NCBI RefSeq assembly: GCF_000710775.1
Contig: NZ_JOJP01000001.1
Span: forward strand, 2,215,729-2,279,728
DNA from: Endozoicomonas elysicola
GTDB taxonomy: Bacteria > Pseudomonadota > Gammaproteobacteria > Pseudomonadales > Endozoicomonadaceae
Length of the DNA: 64,000 bases
Direction: 5' to 3'
Position 1 is the stretch's first letter; each line of letters begins with the position of its first letter. The notes under the pieces were generated by a model. The model did no database searches, had not been told where the DNA came from, and saw only the letters and a program-made list of their open reading frames with translations. Positions 16,254-24,403 of the stretch are shown here, one piece after another. The translations under genes and the position numbers were made by a program.

Positions 16254-17411
16254 CTACCCCAGCCACACTAGAATCTCACTCACCAGCAGGCCGACAAAAG
16301 AACCCACCATGGAACCGATCAGAGCCATGATGATGGCGATCGGCATCAGGTTTTTATCATAGGCTGCGGCAACCACCGCCGCAGAAGGCGCACTGCCAAT
16401 ATTGGCAATGGAGGCAATTCCGCAGATATGCAGGTTCAGCTTCAACAGACGACCCAATAAAAGTAGTAGAGCGCCATGGATGGTAAGGATCATAACCCCG
16501 GAGAGAATATATAGCGGCGCTTTGGTAATTGCGCTCAGGTTAACTTCTGCACCGATCAGGGCAACGATAATGTAAAGCATGATGGTTGATACTTCGTCAC
16601 CACCACCCATCTTACCAAGCTTGGTGGGTGCCAGGATCATACCACTCAGGGATGAAATAATGATGGCCCAGACCATGGCACTGAATAGTCCGGTGGCAGC
16701 AATCAGGCCACCAAAATAGTGGGAGAGTGCCGCAATGATCAGTGAAAGGCCAAGCATCAGCATTAATGCCTGAAAGTCAGGCTTTTCGGTGCTTCCTACA
16801 TTTTGCAGTTGCTCCAGCACTTTATCCAGGCCGCTGTTATCCGCTCTTAGAAAATGACTGAACTTAGCCTTAAAGGGCTTCATGGCGATAATAATAATCA
16901 GCCATACTGAGTAGCAGAGAGCGCCCATCAACAGGGTGTAAGCCATGGCTGAATCACTGACGTTCAGGGCCTCTTTTACAGCAACAAAATTCTGAGTGCC
17001 TCCAGTCCAGCCAGCGCTCATAACACCAAAGGTATAGGGGGTTTCATCACCGAGTAAAGGCCCCATGATCTGCTGAACAATAATAAAACCCAGCATTATG
17101 GTAATGGTGGAGCCCAGAAACATGGTAATCAACCGGATACCCAGTTTTCGGATGATGGAGAGGTCGAATTTCAGGGACATAAGAAACAGCATGGCAGGAA
17201 TCAGGTTGTCCCTGACTGAGGCTCTGGCTGTTTTTACTTCAGACGACATTTCCCACAGGCCGAAAGTATAAAGTGCCATCGAACCAAACATCACCAGGAC
17301 AATACTGGGGAACCATTTGAAGAGGCGACTGGGGTACTGTTGCTCTATCCATACCAGAATGCCGCATAGCCCTGCCATAACGGCAATAAACGGGAAACCC
17401 GTGGTGATCAT
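16254..17411 (-). CDS. DUF819 family integral membrane protein
   Basis: The 385-residue protein has about ten hydrophobic segments and matches the DUF819 (YjcL-type) family, predicted transporters related to cation symporters. Recognisable pieces are YTFGVMSAGWTGGTQNFVAVKEAL in the first half and IASIANIGSAPSAAVVAAAYDKNLMPIAIIMALIGSMVG near the end, the latter likely an ion or substrate path. The ATG at 17411 has GGTGGG eight bases upstream; a TTG at 17432 would add seven residues. It is transcribed away from the OsmC-like gene and towards the steroid genes. Uptake of a steroid-related or other organic acid is possible only as inference from the position. Confidence 0.75.
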   Translation of the reverse strand: MITTGFPFIAVMAGLCGILVWIEQQYPSRLFKWFPSIVLVMFGSMALYTFGLWEMSSEVKTARASVRDNLIPAMLFLMSLKFDLSIIRKLGIRLITMFLGSTITIMLGFIIVQQIMGPLLGDETPYTFGVMSAGWTGGTQNFVAVKEALNVSDSAMAYTLLMGALCYSVWLIIIIAMKPFKAKFSHFLRADNSGLDKVLEQLQNVGSTEKPDFQALMLMLGLSLIIAALSHYFGGLIAATGLFSAMVWAIIISSLSGMILAPTKLGKMGGGDEVSTIMLYIIVALIGAEVNLSAITKAPLYILSGVMILTIHGALLLLLGRLLKLNLHICGIASIANIGSAPSAAVVAAAYDKNLMPIAIIMALIGSMVGSFVGLLVSEILVWLG

Positions 17412-17556
17412 GCTGTTACCCACCAATATCAAATTATCATTATTTGGAAAAATTATTTTTTTAAGGTTATGGGCTGAGTGGATATGCTGCTTTGATACGA
17501 ATCAACAAGACAGATGTTGGAACTGGTTATGCTGGCGCATCGATTTAGGAGGGAAG

Positions 17557-17988
17557 ATGATGCAGGCAACGATACAGTGGTTGGGTAATAAACGATTTGT
17601 AGGGCATACCGAATATGTTGAAGGCGAACATTCATTGATCATGGATGCGCCAACGCAGTTTGGTGGTAAAAACAGCGCTCCTTCTCCTATGGAAGTTGTG
17701 CTGGCTGCCGCCGGTACTTGTGCCTCTATGGATGTGACATCCATTCTTACGCAGGCTCGCCAGGATATTCGTGACTGTAAGGTCTTACTGACTTCAGAGC
17801 GTTCGAAAACACCTCCAACGGTGTTTACGGCTATTCACATGCATTTTGATATTTACGGAAAGGATCTATCTGAAAAGCAGGTGGATCGCGCATTAGCGTT
17901 GACTTTTGAGAAGTACTGCTCGGTATCAATCATGCTGGCAGAGTCAGGGGTGACGATAAGCTGGGACTATACCCTGCATCAGGCTTGA
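17557..17988 (+). CDS. OsmC family protein
   Basis: The 143-residue OsmC/YhfA-type protein has the two redox cysteines of the family: one in AAAGTCASMDVTS near residue 59 and one in FEKYCSVSIML near 125, in an alpha+beta fold with GGKNSAPSPMEVVLAA before the first. OsmC proteins reduce organic hydroperoxides with thiols; the YhfA branch has less certain function. AGGAGGG at 17547-17553 precedes two adjacent ATGs (17557, 17560); either may be used, and both are far better than the open frame from 17317. It diverges from the DUF819 gene and stands between steroid genes, perhaps protecting against peroxides formed by flavoenzymes (inference). Confidence 0.82.
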   Translation: MMQATIQWLGNKRFVGHTEYVEGEHSLIMDAPTQFGGKNSAPSPMEVVLAAAGTCASMDVTSILTQARQDIRDCKVLLTSERSKTPPTVFTAIHMHFDIYGKDLSEKQVDRALALTFEKYCSVSIMLAESGVTISWDYTLHQA

Positions 17989-18073
17989 TTAGAGTGAGTA
18001 AAAAATGTACTTAATAAAGGATCAATCAACGTCTGCTATTGAGTACATATTTTATTAGCCTGGCTTGCTACTT

Positions 18074-18124
18074 AGTGGCTAACCATATGAAATCCTGTAT
18101 TTCTGATTCAATATGGCTAGCACT
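18074..18124. repeat. Short palindrome related to the 7208-7350 element
   Basis: AGTGGCTAACCATATGAAATC and GATTCAATATGGCTAGCACT are imperfect inverted arms around TGTATTTCT. The CCATATGAAATC...TATTTCTGA words match the end of the element at 7208. It lies between two convergent genes (OsmC-like and SRPBCC) and may also function as a bidirectional terminator. Confidence 0.5.
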
Positions 18125-18154
18125 GATCAAGCAGAAAAGTGGCAGATACCTTTA

Positions 18155-18643
18155 TCAGGCTTTTGAAATGGTTTTATTGCTGGGAACACCCGTCTCATAA
18201 TAGCTTTTCATATTCCGGGCAATTTTGTTCACTGCACCGTCAAGCGCTTTTTTAACAAACAGTTTATCCAGCAACTTACCCAGGAAACCAAAGCGGACTG
18301 TGTAGCTCATGGTGGTGGTCAGTTGAGTTTTTTCACCTTTTGGCTGGATTTTGTAGATAAAACAGGCTTCCCGGAAAGGGGCTGGCGCAGGACCATCACC
18401 TTCGTGAAGACGAATCACAAAGCCCTGTTTTTCCCGCCAGTGGGTGACCGTTTCATCGAGAAATTTTCCGTTTTTCTGAAAGACTCTTCGGCTGGCGCCT
18501 TTACCTTCCTCTGGTCCGGGGTGGAGCTCACAGCCAGTCAAGTTGGGAACGTAATTTACGGCTTGAGTAAAATCACGAAGAATTTCCCAGGATTTCTCCA
18601 GGGGTAAGTCAATATCGATGGTGCTGGTTGATTCTGAAGTCAT
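18155..18643 (-). CDS. SRPBCC (START-like) family protein
   Basis: The 162-residue protein has the polyketide cyclase/START-like helix-grip pattern: a short first strand STIDIDLPLEKSWEILRDF, a Val/Pro-rich VNYVPNLTGCELHPG loop, central strands (GFVIRLHEGDGPAPAPFREACFIYKI) and the long C-terminal helix with MKSYYETG. These proteins bind hydrophobic ligands such as lipids or sterols in a deep cavity, so a steroid-handling role fits the position next to steroid SDR and HsaD genes. That function is inferred from fold and context only. The start is 27 bp downstream of the SDR stop on the same strand, so the two form a small minus-strand operon divergent from hsaD. Confidence 0.72.
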   Translation of the reverse strand: MTSESTSTIDIDLPLEKSWEILRDFTQAVNYVPNLTGCELHPGPEEGKGASRRVFQKNGKFLDETVTHWREKQGFVIRLHEGDGPAPAPFREACFIYKIQPKGEKTQLTTTMSYTVRFGFLGKLLDKLFVKKALDGAVNKIARNMKSYYETGVPSNKTISKA

Positions 18644-18669
18644 TGTTATTATCCTCCACCGTCAATGGT

Positions 18670-19464
18670 TTATGATGATGTGTTTTCTGCCGCATTCAGG
18701 AATGCCGGTTTTTCTCCACCACCATGAACAGTGATATCAGCACCACTAACGTAGGATGAAAGTGGTGATGCCAAGTACAAACAAGTGTCGCCTATATCGG
18801 AGGGAGTTGCCAGTCGCTGTAGTGGAACTGTTCGGGCGACACTGGCAATACCGTCTTCATCACCGTAATGCAGGTGAGCCTGTTCTGTGAGAATCAAACC
18901 AGCAGTAACCGCATTCACTCGAACCTTCGGTGCCCACTCGACAGCCAGCGATTGTGTCAGGTTTAAAAGACCTGATTTTGCGGCACCGTAGGCTGCGGTT
19001 CCTGGAGAAGGGCGTTTGGCGCTGACGCTGCAGATATTGATAATCATCCCGCCTTCAGCCTGTTCCTGCATGACGGCATTGGCTTTCTGGCACAGGTTCA
19101 GCGGTGCGATCAGGTTCAGGCGAATGATGGACTCAGAAAAACGGGGTGATACGGTGGCTGCATCGGCATTGGGAGCGCCACCGGCATTGTTGACCAGAAC
19201 ATCCAGGCGTCCAAACGTTTTGATGGTGCTGCCAATCAGTTGATCGATCTGCTCCAGATCCCGGACATCACAGGGAAAGAAGGTCGCCGTATTTTGACTT
19301 CCCTGTGGATTAACTGCAGAAGGCAGGTTATCCGGTTCCTGACGTCCACAGATTACGACATGGGCACCCTGCTGTAAGAAACGTTCACTGATGCCTTTGC
19401 CGGCACCTTTGCCACCACCAGTGACCAAAACGACTTTACCGGTAAAATCCAGAGGGTTACTCAT
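18670..19464 (-). CDS. Short-chain dehydrogenase in steroid cluster
   Basis: The 264-residue classical SDR has TGGGKGAGKG at about residue 15 (coenzyme loop), CGRQ after strand two pointing to NADP(H) preference, NNAGGAPN near 90, Ser in CSVSAKR near 145, YGAAKSG near 158, and a C-terminal YVSGADITVHGGGEKP. Related SDRs in mycobacterial and proteobacterial steroid clusters act on hydroxyl groups of ring or HIP intermediates, but the position cannot be read from the sequence. The ATG at 19464 is chosen rather than 19473 because the purine-rich AAAAAGGG then has normal spacing. It is transcribed with the SRPBCC gene and divergently from hsaD, across about 290 bp that contain the candidate shared operator. 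Confidence 0.75.
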   Translation of the reverse strand: MSNPLDFTGKVVLVTGGGKGAGKGISERFLQQGAHVVICGRQEPDNLPSAVNPQGSQNTATFFPCDVRDLEQIDQLIGSTIKTFGRLDVLVNNAGGAPNADAATVSPRFSESIIRLNLIAPLNLCQKANAVMQEQAEGGMIINICSVSAKRPSPGTAAYGAAKSGLLNLTQSLAVEWAPKVRVNAVTAGLILTEQAHLHYGDEDGIASVARTVPLQRLATPSDIGDTCLYLASPLSSYVSGADITVHGGGEKPAFLNAAENTSS

Positions 19465-19563
19465 TACTACCATCCCTTTTTATTAGCTATGCGCATTTGT
19501 TCTTTTATTTTTTCATTAAGTCTACGATGTTACCCACTGAGTCTGGGGCTGTATTAGTCTTGT

Positions 19564-19580
19564 TGGACGATGTTGCTCTT
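19564..19580 (+). promoter_or_regulatory. Candidate shared operator upstream of hsaD
   Basis: TTGGACGATGTTGCTCT differs at one base from 2947-2963 upstream of hsaB. It sits in the divergent region between the SDR and hsaD genes, 171 bp before the hsaD start. The preceding GCTGTATTAGTC also resembles the hsaB copy (GCTGTTAGTC). Its regulator is unknown. Confidence 0.45.
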
Positions 19581-19750
19581 GCCTGCCATTGAAAAAATGC
19601 CTAACAGTAAAGAACCTTGAGCGAAGATAAACACCACTTCTATACAGTGATCAAACTCACTGGGTAGATGCTTTTTCACAATGGGTGTTTGGTGGATACC
19701 AAATGATCAAAACGGTTCCACATTCATAATAACAAGAAGGAGAGCGGGTA

Positions 19751-20572
19751 ATGAGTGCAATTCCAGAGGGGCATTTTGTTCAATTGGAAGATGGTCTGTC
19801 ACTTCACTACCACGAAGCCGGTCAGGGAGAAGCTGTACTGTTCCTGCATGGCAGTGGACCCGGTGCCAGTGGTTACAGTAATTTCAAAGGCAACTACCCG
19901 ATTTTTGCAGAAGCCGGTGTGAGAGCTATCGTTCCTGATCTTCCTGGTTATGGTTTGAGTGATAAACCGGAAACTGAATACACCCTCGATTTTTTTGTTG
20001 CCGCCGTCAAAGGTTTGATCGATCAACTGGCTATTGATTCTGTCACCCTGGTGGGTAACTCACTGGGTGGCGCCATTGCCATCAAACTGACGCTCGACTA
20101 TCCCGAGCTGGTTACAAAACTGATTCTTATGGCCCCGGGTGGATTGATGGAGAAAGAACAGTACTTCCAGGAGATGGAAGGTATTCAGAAGATGGCGGCT
20201 GCGTTTGCTTCTGGAGAACTAAAAGAAGCTTCTGGAATGAAACGTCTGTTGGGTCTTCAGCTCTATGATGCGTCACAGGTGACCGATGAAACGGTGAATG
20301 AACGAGTTGCTGTCGTCCATGAACAGCCTGCCTGTGTTCTGTCAACCATGCAGGTGCCAAACATGACCTCCCGTCTTCATGAGTTGAACTGCCCCATCTT
20401 CGGTATCTGGGGAGTCAATGACAAGTTTTGTCCTTCCCGTGGTGCCGACACCATGATGAAGGGCTGCAGTAATATCCGTTTTACCCTGCTGAGTGAGTGT
20501 GGTCACTGGGTGATGGTTGAACATCAGGACTGGTTTAACCGGCAATGTCTGGATTTTATAAAACACGGCTGA
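19751..20572 (+). CDS. hsaD: Meta-cleavage product hydrolase (HsaD/TesD-like)
   Basis: The 273-residue alpha/beta hydrolase has the meta-cleavage product hydrolase signature HGSGPGASGYSNF near residue 37 (oxyanion hole), the nucleophile Ser104 in GNSLGG, Asp224 in GVNDKFCP and His252 in CGHWVMVEH. HsaD hydrolyses the C-C bond in 4,5-9,10-diseco-3-hydroxy-5,9,17-trioxoandrosta-1(10),2-diene-4-oate. The products are HIP (for FadD3) and 2-hydroxyhexa-2,4-dienoate (for HsaE). AAGGAG about ten bases upstream supports the start. It leads the hsaD-hsaE-hsaG-hsaF run. Biphenyl or phenylpropionate hydrolases (BphD, MhpC) are close relatives; the ring-degradation neighbours favour the steroid enzyme. 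Confidence 0.85.
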   Translation: MSAIPEGHFVQLEDGLSLHYHEAGQGEAVLFLHGSGPGASGYSNFKGNYPIFAEAGVRAIVPDLPGYGLSDKPETEYTLDFFVAAVKGLIDQLAIDSVTLVGNSLGGAIAIKLTLDYPELVTKLILMAPGGLMEKEQYFQEMEGIQKMAAAFASGELKEASGMKRLLGLQLYDASQVTDETVNERVAVVHEQPACVLSTMQVPNMTSRLHELNCPIFGIWGVNDKFCPSRGADTMMKGCSNIRFTLLSECGHWVMVEHQDWFNRQCLDFIKHG

Positions 20573-20690
20573 TGAATTGTTAAGGGGCATCTATTCCCAG
20601 ACAGTCTCCTCGCTCCCATGTCCCGGCGCAGGAGTATGTGACAGGTTTTAGATTCCCATTCAGAACGTGGGAATGAGGCGAATAAAAATA

Positions 20691-21482
20691 ATGAATAAAG
20701 ATAAAAGAGCGCAGTACGGTGATGAACTCTATGAGGCCTTAACCAATGGCCAGAGCATTGCCCCGCTAACGGAACGTGAGAGCGATATTTCTATTGAAGA
20801 TGCCTACCACATTTCTCTTCACATGGTGGAACGTCGGGTTGCTGCTGGCGATAAGATTGTGGGCAAAAAAATAGGCGTAACCTCCAAAGCGGTTCAGGAC
20901 ATGCTGAATGTACATCAGCCAGACTTTGGATTTATTACCGAGCAGATGTGGTTCAACAATGGGGAAACTATTTCCTGTTCAGAAAACAAACTCATACAAC
21001 CCAGGGCTGAAGGAGAAATTGCCTTCAAACTGAAAAAGGATCTGGTGGGGCCTGGTGTGACTGAACAGGATGTACTGGATGCAACCGAGTCGGTTTTTCC
21101 CTGTTTTGAAATTGTAGACTCCCGCATTCATAACTGGCAGATCAAGATACAGGATACGGTTTCTGATAACGCTTCCTGTGGTGTTTTTGTGTTGGGTGAA
21201 GAGGCTGTTGATCCACGGTCTATTGATCTGCCCGCCGCGCAGATGAAAGTTTATAAAAATGGTCAGTTGATCAGTGAAGGTGTTGGGGCAGCCGTTCAGG
21301 GGGACCCATTAACGGCGGTTGCCTGGTTGGCCAATACCCTTGGTGAGTTTGGCATTCCTTTCAAGGCGGGTGAAATAATTCTGTCTGGCTCCCTTGTACC
21401 TCTTGAGCCTGTTCAGCTAGGTGATGTGATGGAGCTGGAGATTGAAGGTTTAGGCAAGGCCGCTGTGACATTTGGAGAATAA
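20691..21482 (+). CDS. hsaE: 2-hydroxypenta(hexa)-2,4-dienoate hydratase (HsaE/TesE-like)
   Basis: The 263-residue protein matches the length of MhpD/XylJ-type hydratases and shows their pattern: [15 protein letters not shown] near residue 52, QPDFGFI, the metal-binding region [14 protein letters not shown] near 108, [13 protein letters not shown] near 140 and the C-terminal [19 protein letters not shown]. It hydrates 2-hydroxyhexa-2,4-dienoate to 4-hydroxy-2-oxohexanoate, using a divalent metal. The ATG at 20691 is taken because the family N-terminus ([14 protein letters not shown]) starts there. The aldehyde dehydrogenase gene starts four bases after its stop. The order hsaE, hsaG, hsaF is the standard lower meta-pathway arrangement. 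Confidence 0.88.
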   Translation: MNKDKRAQYGDELYEALTNGQSIAPLTERESDISIEDAYHISLHMVERRVAAGDKIVGKKIGVTSKAVQDMLNVHQPDFGFITEQMWFNNGETISCSENKLIQPRAEGEIAFKLKKDLVGPGVTEQDVLDATESVFPCFEIVDSRIHNWQIKIQDTVSDNASCGVFVLGEEAVDPRSIDLPAAQMKVYKNGQLISEGVGAAVQGDPLTAVAWLANTLGEFGIPFKAGEIILSGSLVPLEPVQLGDVMELEIEGLGKAAVTFGE

Positions 21483-21486
21483 AAAG

Positions 21487-22401
21487 ATGAGTCAGAAACT
21501 GAAGGCAATCATCATCGGGCCGGGCAATATTGGTACCGACCTGTTGATGAAAATGAAGCGCTCTGAATGGATCGAGCCGGTCTGGATGGTGGGTATTGAC
21601 CCTGAATCAGAAGGTTTGAAACGTGCTCGTGAAATGGGCATCAAGACCTCTTCAGAAGGTGTTGATGGTGTGCTTCCTCATGTTATTAAGGACGATATCC
21701 GCATCGCGTTTGATGCAACGTCAGCTTACGTACATGCAGAGAACAGCCGTAAGCTGAACGAGCTGGGTGTGATCATGATTGATTTGACCCCTGCTGCTAT
21801 CGGTCCTTTCTGTGTGCCTCCTGTGAATCTCAGAGAACATACGGAAGAGTTGAAGCTCAACGTGAATATGGTGACCTGTGGTGGGCAGGCGACCATCCCC
21901 ATGGTGGCTGCTGTCTCTCGAGTTCAGGAAGTGGAGTACGGTGAGATTGTTGCCACCGTATCTTCCCGCTCAGTAGGGCCTGGTACACGACAAAATATTG
22001 ATGAATTTACCCGAACCACGTCCGGAGCCGTTGAAAAGGTCGGTGGCGCCAAGAAGGGCAAGGCGATCATTATCATTAACCCCGCTGAACCACCACTGAT
22101 CATGCGTGACACCATCCACTGTCTGACCACAGAAGAGCCGGATCAGAGAGCGATCACTCAGTCGGTTCACGACATGGTGGCTGAGGTTCAGAAATATGTA
22201 CCGGGCTATCGTCTGGTGAATGGTCCTATTTTTGATGGCAACCGGGTTACGGTCTTTATGGAAGTGGAAGGCCTTGGGGACTTTCTGCCCAAGTATGCCG
22301 GTAATCTGGATATTATGACGGCGGCTGGCCTAAGAACGGCTGAGATGTTTGCTGAAGAAGCGGCGAAGGGCGCTATCACTTTACCGGCACGTGGAGAATA
22401 A
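21487..22401 (+). CDS. hsaG: Acylating acetaldehyde/propanal dehydrogenase (HsaG/TesF-like)
   Basis: The 304-residue enzyme has the N-terminal NAD motif [15 protein letters not shown] near residue 9 and the catalytic Cys131 in [10 protein letters not shown], with the C-terminal dimerisation part ending in ADMF-like helices. It converts propanal or acetaldehyde plus CoA and NAD+ to the acyl-CoA. In this family (DmpF, HsaG) it forms a complex with the aldolase encoded by the next gene and receives the aldehyde through an internal tunnel. GGAG precedes the ATG at 21487 by eight bases; the open frame from 21472 is not needed. Only three bases separate its stop from the aldolase start, consistent with stoichiometric expression. 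Confidence 0.92.
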   Translation: MSQKLKAIIIGPGNIGTDLLMKMKRSEWIEPVWMVGIDPESEGLKRAREMGIKTSSEGVDGVLPHVIKDDIRIAFDATSAYVHAENSRKLNELGVIMIDLTPAAIGPFCVPPVNLREHTEELKLNVNMVTCGGQATIPMVAAVSRVQEVEYGEIVATVSSRSVGPGTRQNIDEFTRTTSGAVEKVGGAKKGKAIIIINPAEPPLIMRDTIHCLTTEEPDQRAITQSVHDMVAEVQKYVPGYRLVNGPIFDGNRVTVFMEVEGLGDFLPKYAGNLDIMTAAGLRTAEMFAEEAAKGAITLPARGE

Positions 22402-22404
22402 GCA

Positions 22405-23433
22405 ATGAACCTGAAAGGTAAAAAAGTCACCCTCCATGATATGTGTCTGCGGGACGGTATGCATGCCAAGCAGCATCAGATTTCTCTCGATGAAATGGTG
22501 AATATTGCCACTGCGATGGATGATGCCGGTATTCCCCTGATCGAAGTCACTCATGGTGATGGCCTGGGTGGGGCATCCGTTAACTATGGTTTTCCGGCCC
22601 ACAGTGATGAAGAGTATCTGGATGCCGTTATTCCCAAGATGAAAAATGCCAAAGTTTCTGCTTTGCAGCTGCCTGGTATAGGAACTCTTGATCACTTGAG
22701 AATGGCAAAAGATCTGGGGGTTTCCACCATACGGGTAGCAACGCATTGTACGGAAGCGGATGTGTCTGAGCAGCATATTGGCATGTCTGCCAAGATGGGC
22801 ATGGATACAGTGGGCTTTTTAATGATGGCGCATATGGTCAGTGCTGAGAAAATTCTGGAACAGGCCAAGCTGATGGAAAGCTACGGTGCAAACTGTATTT
22901 ACTGTACCGACTCTGCCGGTTATATGCTGCCGGATGAGGTGACAGATAAGCTTGGACTCCTTCGTGCAGAGCTAAAGCCTGAAACGGAGATAGGCTTCCA
23001 TGGTCATCACAATATGGCGATGGGTATTGCTAACTCTCTGGCAGCAATTGAAGCCGGAGCCAGTCGTATTGATGGTTCTGTGGCAGGCCTGGGTGCCGGT
23101 GCTGGTAATACACCATTGGAAGTGTTCGTTGCAGTGCTGGATCGCATGGGTGTTGAAACCGGTGTTGATCTTTACAAGATCAGTGATGTGGCTGAAGACC
23201 TGGTCGTGCCATTGATGGATCAGCCGATCCGAATTGACCGTGATGCACTGACGCTGGGCTATGCCGGGGTTTACTCATCCTTCCTGTTGTTTGCCAAGCG
23301 TGCAGAAGCGAAGTATGGCGTTCAGGCTCGTGATATTCTGGCCGAGCTGGGTCGTCGCGGAACCGTCGGTGGTCAGGAAGATATGATCGAAGATCTTGCC
23401 CTGACCATGGCCAAAGAGCAGGGACTGATTTAA
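22405..23433 (+). CDS. hsaF: 4-hydroxy-2-oxovalerate/hexanoate aldolase (HsaF/TesG-like)
   Basis: The 342-residue TIM-barrel aldolase of the HMGL/DmpG family has the N-terminal metal and substrate motif [15 protein letters not shown] near residue 12, the metal-binding GFHGHHNM near 197, [13 protein letters not shown] near 230 and a C-terminal communication domain. It cleaves 4-hydroxy-2-oxohexanoate to pyruvate and propanal (acetaldehyde with the shorter substrate) and passes the aldehyde to HsaG. Gene order and spacing match the DmpFG/HsaFG pairs. A compact hairpin (23447-23477) follows and may end the transcript. It is one of the clearest assignments of the window. Confidence 0.93.
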   Translation: MNLKGKKVTLHDMCLRDGMHAKQHQISLDEMVNIATAMDDAGIPLIEVTHGDGLGGASVNYGFPAHSDEEYLDAVIPKMKNAKVSALQLPGIGTLDHLRMAKDLGVSTIRVATHCTEADVSEQHIGMSAKMGMDTVGFLMMAHMVSAEKILEQAKLMESYGANCIYCTDSAGYMLPDEVTDKLGLLRAELKPETEIGFHGHHNMAMGIANSLAAIEAGASRIDGSVAGLGAGAGNTPLEVFVAVLDRMGVETGVDLYKISDVAEDLVVPLMDQPIRIDRDALTLGYAGVYSSFLLFAKRAEAKYGVQARDILAELGRRGTVGGQEDMIEDLALTMAKEQGLI

Positions 23434-23446
23434 GCAAAACTCTATA

Positions 23447-23477
23447 GACCACAAAAGGCTCAGTGCTCTTTGTGGTC
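23447..23477. repeat. Dispersed hairpin repeat, family A copy 4 (short)
   Basis: The arms GACCACAAA and TTTGTGGTC surround AGGCTCAGTGCTC. It is the shortest copy of the family and lies 14 bases after the aldolase stop, followed by TTCCTGGTTAAAAA. It can serve as a weak terminator before the next SDR. Confidence 0.65.
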
Positions 23478-23516
23478 TTCCTGGTTAAAAATTCCTTAAA
23501 TAGCAGACTTCAGCCT

Positions 23517-24359
23517 ATGAACAATTTTAATAATAAAGTGGCTGTTATCACCGGTGCGGGTGGTGGCATTGGAAGAGAGGTGGCGTTGCAGCTGGCGAAA
23601 GAAGGCTGCCATCTTGCCCTTGGAGATATCAGTCAGCAAGGGTTAGATGAAACCGCAAAGCTGCTAGAACCCTATGGTGTAAAAGTCAGCTGCCATATTG
23701 TTGATGTCACTGACCGGAAACGAATGGAAGCACTGCCTGAAGAGGTTATTGAGGTTCATGGTGCTGTAAACCTGTTGGTCAATAATGCCGGTATTACTCT
23801 TCAGAGCAGTTTTTCAGACCTGAGTATTGAACACTGGGAACTGGTGATTGGCATCAATCTGTGGGGTGTGATTTATGGTACCAAAGCTTTCCTGCCTTAT
23901 CTGAAAGAGCAGGGTAAAAAAGGTTTGGATAATGCGCATATTATTAATATGTCCAGTCTGGCAGGCTTTATTGGCATGCCCAATCAGTCTTCTTATTGCG
24001 CAACGAAGTCAGCGGTTAGAGCGATCAGTGAAACACTGTGGGCTGAATTGCATATGGATAATATTGGGGTGACCAGTGTTCATCCCGGTGCGATTAAAAC
24101 CAATATACTTAACGCTCACCTCGACAAAGCGGGTAACCCGGCAAATGCTGCTGCCATTAACAGAAAGGTGGATAAGTTTGCTATGGATACTGATAAGGCT
24201 GTCGCTAAAATGCTAAATGCGGTCAGGAAGAATAAACAGAGAGTGGTTATAGGAACTGATTCACATTTGGTAGAAAAGTTTAAGCGCCTTTTACCTTCTG
24301 CTATCCATAAGCCTTTTGCGAAGATGTTTGCTAAAGAGCAGCTTGCCCGGACCAGTTGA
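23517..24359 (+). CDS. Short-chain dehydrogenase with extended C-terminus
   Basis: The 280-residue SDR has ITGAGGGIGREVA near residue 12, GDIS after strand two, NNAGITLQSS near 90, Ser in NMSSLAGFIG near 145 and YCATKSAV near 160. The C-terminal 60 residues are basic and helical (VEKFKRLLPSAIHKPFAKMF), a feature of membrane-associated SDRs that act on hydrophobic substrates. Substrate is unknown; the steroid cluster position suggests a sterol or lipid hydroxyl. The start at 23517 is chosen because the Rossmann fold begins right there and the longer open frame (from 23463) starts in the repeat. It is the last gene of the steroid region, convergent with sctU. Confidence 0.75.
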   Translation: MNNFNNKVAVITGAGGGIGREVALQLAKEGCHLALGDISQQGLDETAKLLEPYGVKVSCHIVDVTDRKRMEALPEEVIEVHGAVNLLVNNAGITLQSSFSDLSIEHWELVIGINLWGVIYGTKAFLPYLKEQGKKGLDNAHIINMSSLAGFIGMPNQSSYCATKSAVRAISETLWAELHMDNIGVTSVHPGAIKTNILNAHLDKAGNPANAAAINRKVDKFAMDTDKAVAKMLNAVRKNKQRVVIGTDSHLVEKFKRLLPSAIHKPFAKMFAKEQLARTS

Positions 24360-24403
24360 TCTTTTATTCAGCAGCATCATTTTTTATGAAATGTTGTTGC
24401 TGG

